Source of the DNA: Marisediminicola antarctica | Lineage (GTDB): Bacteria > Actinomycetota > Actinomycetes > Actinomycetales > Microbacteriaceae | Reading direction: 5' to 3' | Assembly (NCBI RefSeq): GCF_009930795.1 | Contig: NZ_CP017146.1 | Span: forward strand, 2,914,001 to 2,978,000 | Length of the DNA stretch: 64,000 nt | Shown: in pieces, positions 43,328 to 53,783 of the stretch | How the letters are laid out: every line of letters starts with the position of its first letter | Numbering within the stretch: position 1 is the first letter of the stretch | The notes under the pieces: model-generated | Database searches by the model: none | What the model was told of the DNA's origin: nothing | The model's input: only the letters and a program-made list of their open reading frames with translations | Made by a program: the position numbers and the translations under genes

Positions 43328-43795
43328 TCAGCCGCGACCCTGCTCGGGCCGCGACCGTGAGACGGGCACCGGATAGCGGGCCCAATCGACCGGATGCCCG
43401 CGCAGAAGCTCCGCCAGCTGCTCGAGGGCCGCGAGCCAGGTCTCGCGCACCCGCCCGGCGAAGGGCGTGTCGATCACGGCGGTGACGGTGAGCCGAAGCC
43501 GAGTGGATGTCCCGCGGGAACCGCCGTCGAGTTCGTCGAGCCGGAAGTCGAACGTTCCGTGGCGCTCGCTCGCGATCGTGAGGTGCTCCGGTTCCAAGAT
43601 CGCGCCGATCGTGCCGTCGGTGCCGGGAAAATGGGGCGAACCGAGCCAGTCGAGCCGGTAGCGCCCACCGGCCACGGGCTCGATGTCCGCCTCGCCGAGC
43701 CAGCCGCTCACGAGCACTGGGTCGACGAGCGCCGCCCAGACGATCCCGCGCGGGAGGTCGTAGTCACGTTCGAATTGCAGCTCGTTCACACTCAC
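43328..43795 (-). CDS. SRPBCC (AHSA1-like) family protein
   Basis: A 155-residue START-like domain protein. It begins with FERDYDLPRGIVWAALVDPVLVSGWLG, the typical opening of the Aha1/CalC-type SRPBCC family, followed by beta-strands (RYRLDWLG, EHLTIASERHGTFDFRL) and a C-terminal helix (RETWLAALEQLAELLRG). Such proteins bind small hydrophobic ligands, and the ligand here is unknown. The start ATG lies about 100 bases from the divergent ROK gene. Confidence 0.85.
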   Translation of the reverse strand: MSVNELQFERDYDLPRGIVWAALVDPVLVSGWLGEADIEPVAGGRYRLDWLGSPHFPGTDGTIGAILEPEHLTIASERHGTFDFRLDELDGGSRGTSTRLRLTVTAVIDTPFAGRVRETWLAALEQLAELLRGHPVDWARYPVPVSRSRPEQGRG

Positions 43796-43895
43796 GATCT
43801 CACCCTACGCGCGGCATCCGACACACCCGCGAACAGCGCGCGGCGGGTCCCCTATGCTCGACGCATGATGACGCCAAGAACATCCCGTGCCGCTT

Positions 43896-44828
43896 ATGAG
43901 TGATGCCCTCGCCCTCGCGGTCGACCTCGGGGGGACCAAGGTCGAATCTGCCCTCGTCGACGCCGAAGGCACGGTAGTTTCCGGAAGCCGCTTCCGCGAA
44001 CCGACGGGGCCCGAGCTCTCGTCGGACGAGCTGGCCTCCGCCGTGCGGTCGGCGATCCTCGCGAGCCTCACGACCCTCGGCGACCCGGGCAGGCTCATCG
44101 GTGTCGGCATCGGCAGCGCCGGCCCGATCACCGAGTCGCTCGGCCTCGTCTCGCCGCTCAACCTGCCGGCCTGGCGGGACTACCCGCTGAAGGCCCTCGC
44201 CGAGGAGACCGTACCCGGGGTTCCCGCCACACTCCGCATGGACGGCCTGTGCATCGCCCTCGCGGAGCACTGGGTAGGCGCCGCGCAGGGCTACGCCAAC
44301 GTCATGGGAATGATCGTCTCCACCGGCATCGGCGGCGGCCTGATCCTGCACGGCAACACCGTCTCCGGCCCGACCGGCAATGCCGGGCACATCGGTCACG
44401 TCGAGGTCGCCGGCTTCGACGACCCGTGCAAGTGCGGCGGAATCGGATGCGTGGAGGCGATCGCATCCGGTCCGAACACGGCACGCTGGGCGCGGGCCCA
44501 GGGCTGGACGGGCGAGACCGGCGAGGACCTCGCGACCAGCTATCGCAACGGCGACGAGATCGCGATCGCCGCTGTCGAGCGCTCTGGCCGCGCGATCGGC
44601 CAGGCGATCGCGTCGGCGACCGCGCTCGTCGACCTGGAGGTCGTTGCAATCGGCGGTGGGTTCTCGCAGGTGTCCCCCGACCTTTTCGACCACATCCGCG
44701 CCGCGATCGCACGCCGAGCCGAGTTCGGCTTCGTGACCAAGGTCACGGTTGTGCCAAGCGGGCTCTCGAGTGACGGACCGCTTGTCGGCGCGGCTGCGCT
44801 CGTGCACCGGGCGGAGACTGTCTCCTAG
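43896..44828 (+). CDS. ROK family sugar kinase (glucokinase-like)
   Basis: A 310-residue ROK kinase. The ATP-binding DLGGTKVESALVD opens the protein, VSTGIGGGLI is the second phosphate loop, and HIGHVEV with the zinc cluster CKCGGIGCVEAIASGP is the ROK signature. No helix-turn-helix is present, so it is an enzyme rather than a repressor, probably acting on glucose, mannose or N-acyl sugars. The ATG at 43896 is preferred over a GTG at 43887. It faces the MFS gene, with 16 bases between stop codons. Confidence 0.88.
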   Translation: MSDALALAVDLGGTKVESALVDAEGTVVSGSRFREPTGPELSSDELASAVRSAILASLTTLGDPGRLIGVGIGSAGPITESLGLVSPLNLPAWRDYPLKALAEETVPGVPATLRMDGLCIALAEHWVGAAQGYANVMGMIVSTGIGGGLILHGNTVSGPTGNAGHIGHVEVAGFDDPCKCGGIGCVEAIASGPNTARWARAQGWTGETGEDLATSYRNGDEIAIAAVERSGRAIGQAIASATALVDLEVVAIGGGFSQVSPDLFDHIRAAIARRAEFGFVTKVTVVPSGLSSDGPLVGAAALVHRAETVS

Positions 44829-44844
44829 CGCCAGCCATACCCGA

Positions 44845-46089
44845 TCAGCGCGCGAGCGACTCGGCGATCTCGTCCTCGACGAAGGCCCGCTCGCGCAGCA
44901 ACAACGCGGGGACGACACCCGCAAGGGCCGCGGCGATCAGCGTGACGAGCGGCAGGGTCCATCCGCCGGTGGCGTCGTGCAGCAGGCCGAACGACACGGG
45001 GCCGGCTGCGGCGACGGCGTAGCCGATTCCCTGCGTGAAACCGCTCAACGCCCCGGAACCGGTGGTCGTGCGCGTGCGAAGGTTGATGAGCGTCAGAACC
45101 CCAGGGAACATGATCGTGCCGATTCCCGCGCAGCTGACCCAGAGTACGAGCAGTGAGCCCGGCGCGAGCAGCAAGCCGACATAGCCGATAACGAGCAGGG
45201 TGATGGCCAGGAAAACGAGGATGCTGACGTCCGCGATCCGGCTGATGATCCGCGGGATCACAATGGCCAGGGGCAGGCCGAGCGCGACGTAGAGCGCGAG
45301 GTAGCCACCCGCGGCGAGGGGCGAGACGCCCGCCGTGTCGACCAGCAGCCGCGGAAGCCAGGAGATGAGGGCATACACCTGGAAGGAGAGGAGGGAGAAG
45401 ACCATCGCCAGCGCCCACGCCGTGCGGGATCGCCACATCGCCGTGTGGTGGCGGGACGAAGGCCGGGTGTCCCTCGCCCGGGCATCCGGTCCCAGCGCCC
45501 GCCGCCCGCGATGCGTCCTGGAAATCACGACCAGCCAGGGCACGAGCGTCACCGCGGCGAGGATCGACCACATCGCCAAAGAGGCACGCCATCCGGCGGC
45601 CTCGGCCACGGGCGCGGCGAGCAGTGCCGGCACGGCGCCGCTAATGGCCATAAGCGACACGTAGGCGGTCGTCATCAGCGCGATGCGGTCGGGGAAGTAG
45701 CGCTTCACGAGTGGCGGGAGCAGGATGTTGCCGATCCCGATCCCGGCGAACGCCACCACACTTCCGGCGAGCAAGACCTGGTAGCTGCCCGCACTGCCGC
45801 GCAACAGGTGCCCCGCCACCATCAGGGTGATCGCCGCGAGCAGCAGCGGTTCAAGGCCGAATCGGCGGCCGAGCCGCGCCCCGAACAGACCGGAGAGCGC
45901 GAACGCCACCGGCGGCAGCGCGCCGATGACGCCAAGACCGAGGGTGTCGAGTGGAATGTCCGCACGGATCTCGGCGACGACGGGCGAGATGGCGGCCACC
46001 GCCGTGCGCAGGTTGAGCGCCATGAGGAGGATGCCGAAAAGGGCGAGACTACGGCCCGCCCACAGCGGCAGAGGGCTCGTGTCAGGCAT
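44845..46089 (-). CDS. MFS transporter, CynX/NimT family
   Basis: A 414-residue membrane protein with twelve predicted hydrophobic segments. LMALNLRTAVAAISPVVAEIRAD near the N-terminus is the hallmark of the CynX/NimT branch (cyanate or 2-nitroimidazole transport relatives). RLGRRFGLEPLL follows at the loop 2-3 position. The cargo is unknown; no cyanase is nearby. Only 39 bases separate it from the divergent gene at 46129. Confidence 0.87.
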   Translation of the reverse strand: MPDTSPLPLWAGRSLALFGILLMALNLRTAVAAISPVVAEIRADIPLDTLGLGVIGALPPVAFALSGLFGARLGRRFGLEPLLLAAITLMVAGHLLRGSAGSYQVLLAGSVVAFAGIGIGNILLPPLVKRYFPDRIALMTTAYVSLMAISGAVPALLAAPVAEAAGWRASLAMWSILAAVTLVPWLVVISRTHRGRRALGPDARARDTRPSSRHHTAMWRSRTAWALAMVFSLLSFQVYALISWLPRLLVDTAGVSPLAAGGYLALYVALGLPLAIVIPRIISRIADVSILVFLAITLLVIGYVGLLLAPGSLLVLWVSCAGIGTIMFPGVLTLINLRTRTTTGSGALSGFTQGIGYAVAAAGPVSFGLLHDATGGWTLPLVTLIAAALAGVVPALLLRERAFVEDEIAESLAR

Positions 46090-46128
46090 TATTCTTGAGC
46101 ATACCCACCCGTCCTCTCGGAGGTCTCA

Positions 46129-46812
46129 TTGTCTGACTTCTCCCGCCACCTGCCCCTGAGCCAGCGTGGCAGTGGCGACGAGTCGACGGTCACGAACGAC
46201 TGGCGACCGCTCACCGGGGAATGTCTGATGCTGGTCTGCACTGTGCTCGAGGGCGTCGCAGACGAGGGGTGGGACGCCCCGAGCCTGCGCGCCGGCTGGC
46301 GGGTGCGCGACGTCGCCGGCGACTTAGCCTGGCGGCTCGACAGCAGCGCACTCGATCGCGTGCGTCGAGTCTTCCGTGCCGTTCTCCTCGGGCGGGGCTC
46401 CCCCGCGAGCGGGCGGCGCATCATCGCCGCACGGCTCGGCGACTCCGATCCGCACGAGTTCCTCCGACAACTGCGGGCCACCGCCACCGACAGGCTCGCC
46501 CGACGCGGCCCGCACGGCGTCGCTGGGCTCCGCGCGGCGGTCGTCGATGGCTACGACCTCGCCCGGTCCCTCGGCCGCCCTCTTGCATTCCCGGGCTCCG
46601 CGACGGGCGCCGTCGCCCTCGCGAGCGTCCTCGCGGCATCCACCCCGATCAAGGCCGTGGCCCGTGGGCGGGCGCTGAGGGCGACGGATGCCGGGTGGAC
46701 GGTCGGACGGGGACCGGAGCTGGCGGGCACGGCCGAGTCGATCATCCTGTTCCTCGCCGGGCGCAGCGGCACGCTGCCACAGGAAGGGAAGCGACCGGGC
46801 TCAGCCCAGTAG
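46129..46812 (+). CDS. Maleylpyruvate isomerase (DinB/MDMPI)-like protein
   Basis: A 227-residue protein. SLRAGWRVRDVAGDLAWRLDSSALDRV resembles the first helix of mycothiol-dependent maleylpyruvate isomerase-like proteins (a DinB-type four-helix bundle). The remainder is Ala/Arg-rich with no further motif. The TTG start at 46129 has GGAGG five bases upstream, which makes it convincing. Mycothiol-dependent chemistry is possible but not shown, since metal-binding His residues are not obvious. It overlaps the convergent gene's 3' end by 12 bases. Confidence 0.68.
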   Translation: MSDFSRHLPLSQRGSGDESTVTNDWRPLTGECLMLVCTVLEGVADEGWDAPSLRAGWRVRDVAGDLAWRLDSSALDRVRRVFRAVLLGRGSPASGRRIIAARLGDSDPHEFLRQLRATATDRLARRGPHGVAGLRAAVVDGYDLARSLGRPLAFPGSATGAVALASVLAASTPIKAVARGRALRATDAGWTVGRGPELAGTAESIILFLAGRSGTLPQEGKRPGSAQ

Positions 46813-47475
46813 CGACCAGGCTTTTCGCTTGATCAGCACGTGCCCGCGCTCGGTCGACAGGCGCGTCCACGGCCCGGTCTCGTAGATGCGCACCTCGTCG
46901 CTGAGGAAGCCGAGCGACAGCGCGGCGAATGCCCCACCCGCCGGAACGTGTTCGAGGCCCGGGATCGGTCGGCTCCATACCTCGGCGCGAACGCGATGCA
47001 CGATCTGCTCGCCGGTTCCCGTCGGGATCGCCTCGGCGACCTCGTTGATTCCCGCCGTCGCGACCGGCTCGAGCACGCTCGACCCCGTGGGGTCGAGGCT
47101 TGTCCAGCCACCCCTGGGCGGAGAGATCGCCGCCCAGGTCACGGTGTAGACCTGCATCGGCACGCTCACGACAACGGGGGCATCGGCCGACCGCTCCGCG
47201 TCGCCCTCACGACGCGCGAGGCGTTCGAGGAGCGACCTGACGGGCACCACGACGTCGAAGGTGACAGGCGTCGAGAGCTCGAAGGTGCGCAGCCCCAGAA
47301 CCGTGGGGCTCTGATCGAGAAGTCCGGACGGATAGAACACTGCGACATAGACAGCGAGCACGCTGCCGTCGGCGATCAGGCGCACGGAACCGTCCTCGAC
47401 ACGACCGGCGCGACCGAGGTAGACCTGCAGGTCGTTGAGTGACAGGGAGTCGGTGAGGGAAAATTCGAGGCTCAT
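46801..47475 (-). CDS. Conserved hypothetical protein
   Basis: A 224-residue protein of no recognised family. It begins MSLEFSLTDSLSLNDLQVYLGRAGRVEDGSVRL and appears largely beta-stranded with no membrane segment. It resembles conserved actinobacterial proteins of unknown role. The ATG at 47475 is close behind a TATTTT box (47494-47489), so the mRNA may be nearly leaderless. A GTG two codons upstream (47481) is an alternative. It is divergent from the thioesterase gene. Confidence 0.72.
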   Translation of the reverse strand: MSLEFSLTDSLSLNDLQVYLGRAGRVEDGSVRLIADGSVLAVYVAVFYPSGLLDQSPTVLGLRTFELSTPVTFDVVVPVRSLLERLARREGDAERSADAPVVVSVPMQVYTVTWAAISPPRGGWTSLDPTGSSVLEPVATAGINEVAEAIPTGTGEQIVHRVRAEVWSRPIPGLEHVPAGGAFAALSLGFLSDEVRIYETGPWTRLSTERGHVLIKRKAWSLLG

Positions 47476-47544
47476 GTGCACTCTAAAATACCCACTATGG
47501 CGCCCGCCCGGGTACCGCCCCGCACGACGACATCGGGAGAGACC

Positions 47545-48414
47545 ATGACCGACCCCCTTGCCGGGCTACTGACGGCGCTCGATCTCACCGACACGGGTGC
47601 CCGCACGAGTGAGGACATCTTCACCGGTCCGAGCCAGTGGATGCCGCTCGGCCGCGTGTTCGGCGGGCAGGTTCTCGCCCAATCCCTCGTCGCCGCGATG
47701 CGCACCCTTCCCGAGGGCCGGTTCGTGCACTCGATGCACGGCTACTTCCTGCGCCCGGGCGATGTGAGCTTGCCGATCACGTTCTCGGTCGACCGCATCC
47801 ACGACGGCCGGTCGTTCTCGACCCGGCGCACCCAGGCCTACCAGGAGGGGAACCCGATCCTCTCGATGATCGCGTCGTTCCAGGACGAGGACGAGGGCGT
47901 CGAGCACCAGATCGACATGCCAGCCGACATTCCCGATCCCGAGAGCCTGCCGAGCGCCGCCGAGGCCCTGGGCAAGGTCGACCACCCGATCGCGAGGTAC
48001 TGGGCATTCGAGCGCCCGTTCGACATGCGCCACGTGCCCTCCCCCGTTTTTCTCAGTGTCGAGGGCGGCCATGTCGCGCACCAGGCGGTGTGGATCAAAG
48101 CCATCGGAACGCTCCCCGACGACCCGAACCTGCACCGCGCGGCGCTCGCCTACGCGAGCGACTACTCGATCCTGGAGCCGATCTTCCGCCGGCACGGCGT
48201 CGCCTGGGCCACCCCGGGGCTGAAGGCAGCGAGCCTCGACCACGCGATGTGGTTCCACCGGTTCGGCCGCGTTGACGAATGGATGCTGTACGTGCAGGAG
48301 TCGCCGAACGCGAGAGGCGGCCGCGGGCTCTCCCTCGGCCGCATCTACGACCGCGCCGGGCGGCTCCTCGCGAGCGTCGCGCAGGAGGGAATGGTGAGGG
48401 TTCCCCGCTCCTGA
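47545..48414 (+). CDS. tesB: Acyl-CoA thioesterase II
   Basis: A 289-residue double hot-dog thioesterase. FGGQVLAQSLVAAMRTLPEGRFVHSMHGYFLRPGD in the first half is the TesB hallmark. The second hot dog contains SLDHAMWFHRFGRVDEWMLYVQESPNA, with the Asp/Thr/Gln-type catalytic environment. It hydrolyses medium- and long-chain acyl-CoA. The ATG at 47545 has GGGAGA upstream; the frame to 47476 would add a basic, low-quality leader. The next gene, convergent, encodes another thioesterase. Confidence 0.92.
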   Translation: MTDPLAGLLTALDLTDTGARTSEDIFTGPSQWMPLGRVFGGQVLAQSLVAAMRTLPEGRFVHSMHGYFLRPGDVSLPITFSVDRIHDGRSFSTRRTQAYQEGNPILSMIASFQDEDEGVEHQIDMPADIPDPESLPSAAEALGKVDHPIARYWAFERPFDMRHVPSPVFLSVEGGHVAHQAVWIKAIGTLPDDPNLHRAALAYASDYSILEPIFRRHGVAWATPGLKAASLDHAMWFHRFGRVDEWMLYVQESPNARGGRGLSLGRIYDRAGRLLASVAQEGMVRVPRS

Positions 48415-48436
48415 TCGGAGCAGGAGCGTGCTGCCC

Positions 48437-48913
48437 TCAGCGGCCGCGCTTGGTGAAGCTCACCGGCTCCTCGACATACGGCTCCCACACGTGACGAAGC
48501 TCATCACTGATCCGCTCCGGACGACCCGTCGCCGCGGTCACCATGACGAGAGTCGTCGCGGCGCGGGTGAATAGCACCCGCGGGCTCACGCCGACCGGCG
48601 AGTACAGCTCGTAGCAGACCTCGGGGCTTGCCCCGCCGATCCGGCCAATCCACAGCTCGATGTCGATCGGCGCCCGCATGTAGGGAATAGGGGCCAGGTA
48701 CTCCACCTCCTGTCGAGCGATCAGCGCGATCGTCTCCGCCCCGGGGCGCGCATCGAGAATCGCGGTCGCGCCGCCGACCCCGCCGTCGTCGGGCCGCCAG
48801 AACGCCTCGATACGCGCCTCCTCGAGCAGCCGCAGCATCTCGGCGTTGTTGACGTGCGCGTAAGCATCGAAGTCCGACCAGCGCAACGGAATGATGACGT
48901 GAAGGCGTGTCAC
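48437..48913 (-). CDS. 4-hydroxybenzoyl-CoA thioesterase-like (YbgC/FadM type) protein
   Basis: A 158-residue single hot-dog protein. LRWSDFDAYAHVNNAEMLRLLEEARIEAF near the N-terminus holds the catalytic Asp and the long helix of the family. VEYLAPIPYMRAPIDIELWIGRIG is the second strand pair. Likely an acyl-CoA thioesterase of unknown chain preference. It starts only six bases after the ettA stop on the same strand, so it is probably read with ettA. Confidence 0.88.
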   Translation of the reverse strand: MTRLHVIIPLRWSDFDAYAHVNNAEMLRLLEEARIEAFWRPDDGGVGGATAILDARPGAETIALIARQEVEYLAPIPYMRAPIDIELWIGRIGGASPEVCYELYSPVGVSPRVLFTRAATTLVMVTAATGRPERISDELRHVWEPYVEEPVSFTKRGR

Positions 48914-48919
48914 TCCGCG

Positions 48920-50602
<1,683 letters not shown>

Positions 50603-50661
50603 GTACCCCAGTCTATTTGCCAGCGGCGGCAATTTTCTCGCGCGGGCCCAACGGCCGGGTG

Positions 50662-51210
50662 CTACCAGTCGATCGGGCGGAGCTCACCGATGAGGCACCT
50701 CGAGTCAGCGAACAGGGGCCCGACGATTCCGACGTAGCCCGAATCGCTCGCCTGACCGACGAGGCAGGCATCGCCGATGCGCACCGAGAACTGCACGGAA
50801 TCGGCCTGCAGGCCGATCGGTGTCGTGTCGCGCGTCAGCTCCATCGCCTCGCGGTCGAATCCCGCGGCCACGAGGTTGTCGACGATCGGGCGACCTCCCG
50901 GCGACGGATCGGCCGCGAGGAAGCGCGCGTTGACGTCGTCGAAGAATGCGAGATTGTCGCTGGCGGTTCCGTCGGGGTCGAACTGTGCCGACGGCTCCGG
51001 CTCCGGCTCGGTGCCCGGCGCTGGCTCGGACTCGGACTCGGACTCGGACTCGCCGGAGGGATCGACCGCCGCGGTGGAGGGCCGAAGCTCCGGGTCGCTC
51101 ACCCCACATCCGGTGACGGTGAGGGCGATGGCAATCGCGATTCCGAGAGTCGCGGGAGCCATCGCCGACCTGTGGGTCGCTATGCAAATCCTTCTGCCGG
51201 GTGCGCTCAT
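50662..51210 (-). CDS. Lipoprotein with DUF6993-like C-terminal domain
   Basis: A protein of about 182 residues. A hydrophobic stretch (LGIAIAIALTVTGC) ends in a lipobox with Cys near residue 35, then an acidic Ser/Glu/Pro spacer (GESESESESEP) and a C-terminal domain (DREAMELTRDTTPIGLQADSVQFSVRIGDACLVGQ) of the type I know as DUF6993. It should be anchored to the outer face of the membrane. The ATG at 51210 lies ten bases after the ssb stop. An ATG at 51162 is also possible, but it would give a signal without positive charges. Function unknown. Confidence 0.72.
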   Translation of the reverse strand: MSAPGRRICIATHRSAMAPATLGIAIAIALTVTGCGVSDPELRPSTAAVDPSGESESESESEPAPGTEPEPEPSAQFDPDGTASDNLAFFDDVNARFLAADPSPGGRPIVDNLVAAGFDREAMELTRDTTPIGLQADSVQFSVRIGDACLVGQASDSGYVGIVGPLFADSRCLIGELRPIDW

Positions 51211-51220
51211 CGATGCAAGC

Positions 51221-51703
51221 TTAGAACGGCACGCTCGCCCCATCGTCGACGGTAACGCCCTGCTCGGGTTCCGTTTCGTCGAAATCCGTCTGAACCTGGC
51301 CGGTAGCGCCGAACTGAGTCTGATCCACGTCGTTCGCCGCGGCCGCCGACAATCTAGTCCATCTCGCCGTCCCGAGCGTCAAGTCATGACCCATCCAGTC
51401 GACGTCGATATCGACGTTCGTGCCGGCCTTGTCTGCGGTCTGCCACGGCCGGATGTGCAGCCGACCGCTCACTACGACCGCATCACCGCTGTTCAGCGAG
51501 GCGTAGGCGTTGAGAGCGAGCTTGCGGTAGGTGGAGACTGAGTAGAAGTTGGTCTCGGTTTCGACCCACTTGTTCAACTTCTTATCGAAGTAACCCAGGT
51601 TTGAGGCGACGCGGAATCGGGTGATCGCCACGCCATCGCGGGTGGTGTAGTGAGTGGGCACAGATGCCACGTTGCCGGTGATGATGATTGTGTCTGTCGT
51701 CAT
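51221..51703 (-). CDS. ssb: Single-stranded DNA-binding protein
   Basis: A 160-residue OB-fold protein. IIITGNVASVPTHYTTRDGVAITRFRVASNLGYFDK and TNFYSVSTYRKLALNAYASLNSGDAVVVSGRL match bacterial SSB. The C-terminal 50 residues are acidic but end in GASVPF rather than the canonical DDDIPF; only the terminal hydrophobic Pro-Phe is kept. The gene is away from rpsF/rplI, so it may be a secondary SSB (SsbB-like) rather than the replicative one. A long hairpin lies just upstream. Confidence 0.9.
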   Translation of the reverse strand: MTTDTIIITGNVASVPTHYTTRDGVAITRFRVASNLGYFDKKLNKWVETETNFYSVSTYRKLALNAYASLNSGDAVVVSGRLHIRPWQTADKAGTNVDIDVDWMGHDLTLGTARWTRLSAAAANDVDQTQFGATGQVQTDFDETEPEQGVTVDDGASVPF

Positions 51704-51735
51704 GCGGCAAGTGTGCGGCGGCGCACGGGCCTCAC

Positions 51736-51771
51736 GGGCGGCGTCTCTCCTTTGGGGGAGAGCCGCCGCCC
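51736..51771. terminator. 15-bp hairpin between the small protein gene and ssb
   Basis: Bases 51736-51750 pair with 51757-51771 with one T-C mismatch and a TTTGGG loop. No T-tract is present on either side. On the minus strand it follows the 72-residue protein gene and precedes ssb by 33 bases, so it could separate the two transcripts or fold in the ssb leader. Confidence 0.5.
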
Positions 51772-51808
51772 CAGACAGCCTGTGAAGGGGTGAAGACGGT
51801 GCAGCGAG

Positions 51809-52027
51809 TCAGTGCTCGCGGAACTCCGGCCACTCCGAACCCGGCAGCAGCGCGGCGTGCAGTGCACTCTTCGCCACCTCCAACGACGGGTACACGGAAC
51901 GGAACCGCTCGTCCCGGAGCAGCTTGAAGGTGTATCCGTTCTCTACCCGGTGGATCGATCCGACCGCGCCAGCTGGCCCGGAGGCGACCCAGGTTTGACC
52001 GGTCAGGGTGAGGTTGTCGTTGCTCAT
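51809..52027 (-). CDS. Small uncharacterised protein, possibly paralogous to the one at 53784
   Basis: A 72-residue protein starting MSNDNLTLTGQTWVASGPAG and ending GSEWPEFREH. The ATG at 52027 has AAGGAG six bases upstream, which makes it a firm small gene; the frame running to 52324 is antisense to msrA and rejected. The layout (Trp, PAG, a GxIxxVxxGYxF run, then an Arg-rich strand and a short helix SLEVAKSALHAAL) resembles the 90-residue protein at 53784-54056. No known domain was recognised. Confidence 0.7.
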   Translation of the reverse strand: MSNDNLTLTGQTWVASGPAGAVGSIHRVENGYTFKLLRDERFRSVYPSLEVAKSALHAALLPGSEWPEFREH

Positions 52028-52058
52028 CGTTGAGCTCCTTTTTCTGTGGTTCCCGCAA

Positions 52059-52586
52059 TCAGGAAGCGAGAATGTAACCAGCGTACGACTTGCGTACCTT
52101 ATTAACCTTAGGAAGCGCGACAGCCATGCAATACCCCTGTCCGGGATTCTTCGCAAAGAAATCCTGGTGGTACGGCTCGGCCTCAAACCACTCCCCGAGC
52201 TCGCTGATCTCTGTGACGATCCCGCCGTCCCAGACCTCGGAGGCACGGTCGCGTGCGGCCTCGAACAGCTCGCGCTGGGCGTCGTCGGTGTAGAACATCG
52301 CCGAGCGGTACTGCGTGCCGACATCGGCCCCCTGCCGATTCAGCTGCCGGGGATCGTGCAGTGTGAAGAAGACGTCAAGGATGACCTCCGCCGGAATGAC
52401 CTCGGGGTCGAAGGTCACGGCGACCGCCTCGGCGTGGCCCGTGCGCCCCGTGCACACCGACTCGTAGGTCGGACGCGCATCCGCTCCCCCGGTATAGCCG
52501 GAGACGACTGAGTCGACTCCCTTGAGTACGCGGTAGACCGCGTCGAGACACCAGAAACAGCCACCGGCCAGTACGAGAGTTTGCAT
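52059..52586 (-). CDS. msrA: Peptide-methionine (S)-S-oxide reductase
   Basis: A 175-residue MsrA. The catalytic motif GGCFWC has Cys10 (nucleophile) and Cys13. YTGGADARPTYESVCTGRTGHAEAV and DVGTQYRSAMFY are family blocks, and the C-terminus carries GQGYCMAVALPKV with a possible resolving Cys. It repairs oxidised methionine in proteins using thioredoxin or a similar donor. It is followed by the small protein gene and stands divergent from the aldo/keto reductase. Confidence 0.95.
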   Translation of the reverse strand: MQTLVLAGGCFWCLDAVYRVLKGVDSVVSGYTGGADARPTYESVCTGRTGHAEAVAVTFDPEVIPAEVILDVFFTLHDPRQLNRQGADVGTQYRSAMFYTDDAQRELFEAARDRASEVWDGGIVTEISELGEWFEAEPYHQDFFAKNPGQGYCMAVALPKVNKVRKSYAGYILAS

Positions 52587-52691
52587 TGTGTGAGCCTACT
52601 TTCCGGCGCAGACGGTTAGCTGAGCGCCTTCCTCCACAACAGCACACCCGGCGAAGGCATTCCCGCTATCGCCCGGCCGTAGGCTGACCGA

Positions 52692-53696
52692 ATGAGCTAT
52701 CGCGCTGAGCACGCCCGCTACGAATCGATCGAGTACAACCGAGTCGGCAGGAGCGGTCTCAAACTGCCCGCCGTGTCTTTGGGGCTTTGGAACAATTTCG
52801 GATTCGACAAGCCGGTCGAGACGCAGCGCGCCATCCTGCGACGTGCCTTCGACCTCGGTGTGACCCATTTCGATCTCGCCAACAACTACGGTCCGCCCGC
52901 GGGGTCGGCCGAGACCAACTTCGGCCGCATCTTCGCCGACGACTTTCGCCCGTACCGCGACGAAATGGTCATTTCGTCGAAGGCCGGCTACGACATGTGG
53001 CCCGGCCCCTACGGCGACTTCGGCTCCCGCAAGTACCTGCTCGCCTCCCTCGACCAGAGCCTCGAGCGGATGGGTCTCGACTACGTCGACATCTTCTACT
53101 CGCACCGCCCCGATCCGGAGACGCCGATCGAGGAGACGATGGGCGCCCTGGCGACCGCGGTGCAGTCGGGGCGCGCCCTGTACGTCGGAATCTCGAGCTA
53201 CTCGCCAGAGCAGACCGTAGCCGCGCACGCGGCCCTCGCCGAGCACAAGATCCCGCTGATCATTCACCAGCCCCGCTTCAGCATGTTCGACCGGCACATC
53301 GAAGACGGCCTTCTCCCGGTGCTCGACGACCTCGGCATGGGAAGCATCGTCTTCTCGCCACTGTCGCAGGGCCTGCTGACCGACCGCTACCTGAACGGCA
53401 TCCCGGCGGACTCCCGCGTGGCCGAGGGGCGCTGGATGTCGGCGGACGTGATCAGCGACACCTACCTGACCCGCGCCCGCGGCCTGGCCGAGATCGCCCG
53501 GCAGCGGGGGCAGAGCCTCGCCCAGCTCGCCCTGACCTGGGTGCTGCGTCACCCCCAGGTGACATCGGCGCTCGTCGGCGCCTCGAGCGTGGCGCAGCTC
53601 GAGGACAACATCCGCGCGCTCGAGGGTTCCGCCCTGAGCGACGACGAACTGGCCGCCATCGACGAGTTCGCGGTGCACGGAACCGGCCGCGGCTGA
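52692..53696 (+). CDS. Aldo/keto reductase, YghZ-like
   Basis: A 334-residue AKR barrel. The catalytic set is Asp in FDLANNYGPP with Tyr, Lys in VISSKAGYDMWPGPYG and His in FYSHRPD. The C-terminal NADPH site lies in LRHPQVTSALVGASS. GPPAGSAETNFGRIF and SRKYLLASLDQSLERMGLDYVDIFYSH are typical of the AKR14/YghZ subgroup that reduces L-glyceraldehyde 3-phosphate and methylglyoxal. The ATG at 52692 stands alone with a promoter region of about 105 bases shared with msrA, which could link both to oxidative or carbonyl stress. Confidence 0.9.
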   Translation: MSYRAEHARYESIEYNRVGRSGLKLPAVSLGLWNNFGFDKPVETQRAILRRAFDLGVTHFDLANNYGPPAGSAETNFGRIFADDFRPYRDEMVISSKAGYDMWPGPYGDFGSRKYLLASLDQSLERMGLDYVDIFYSHRPDPETPIEETMGALATAVQSGRALYVGISSYSPEQTVAAHAALAEHKIPLIIHQPRFSMFDRHIEDGLLPVLDDLGMGSIVFSPLSQGLLTDRYLNGIPADSRVAEGRWMSADVISDTYLTRARGLAEIARQRGQSLAQLALTWVLRHPQVTSALVGASSVAQLEDNIRALEGSALSDDELAAIDEFAVHGTGRG

Positions 53697-53783
53697 CCTG
53701 CTGTCGCCGACCGCTGTCGGTGGTACCGCCTACCGTCGTGTCCACACAGACCGCTGGGCCGGACGGCAGACAGGAAGGCACTT

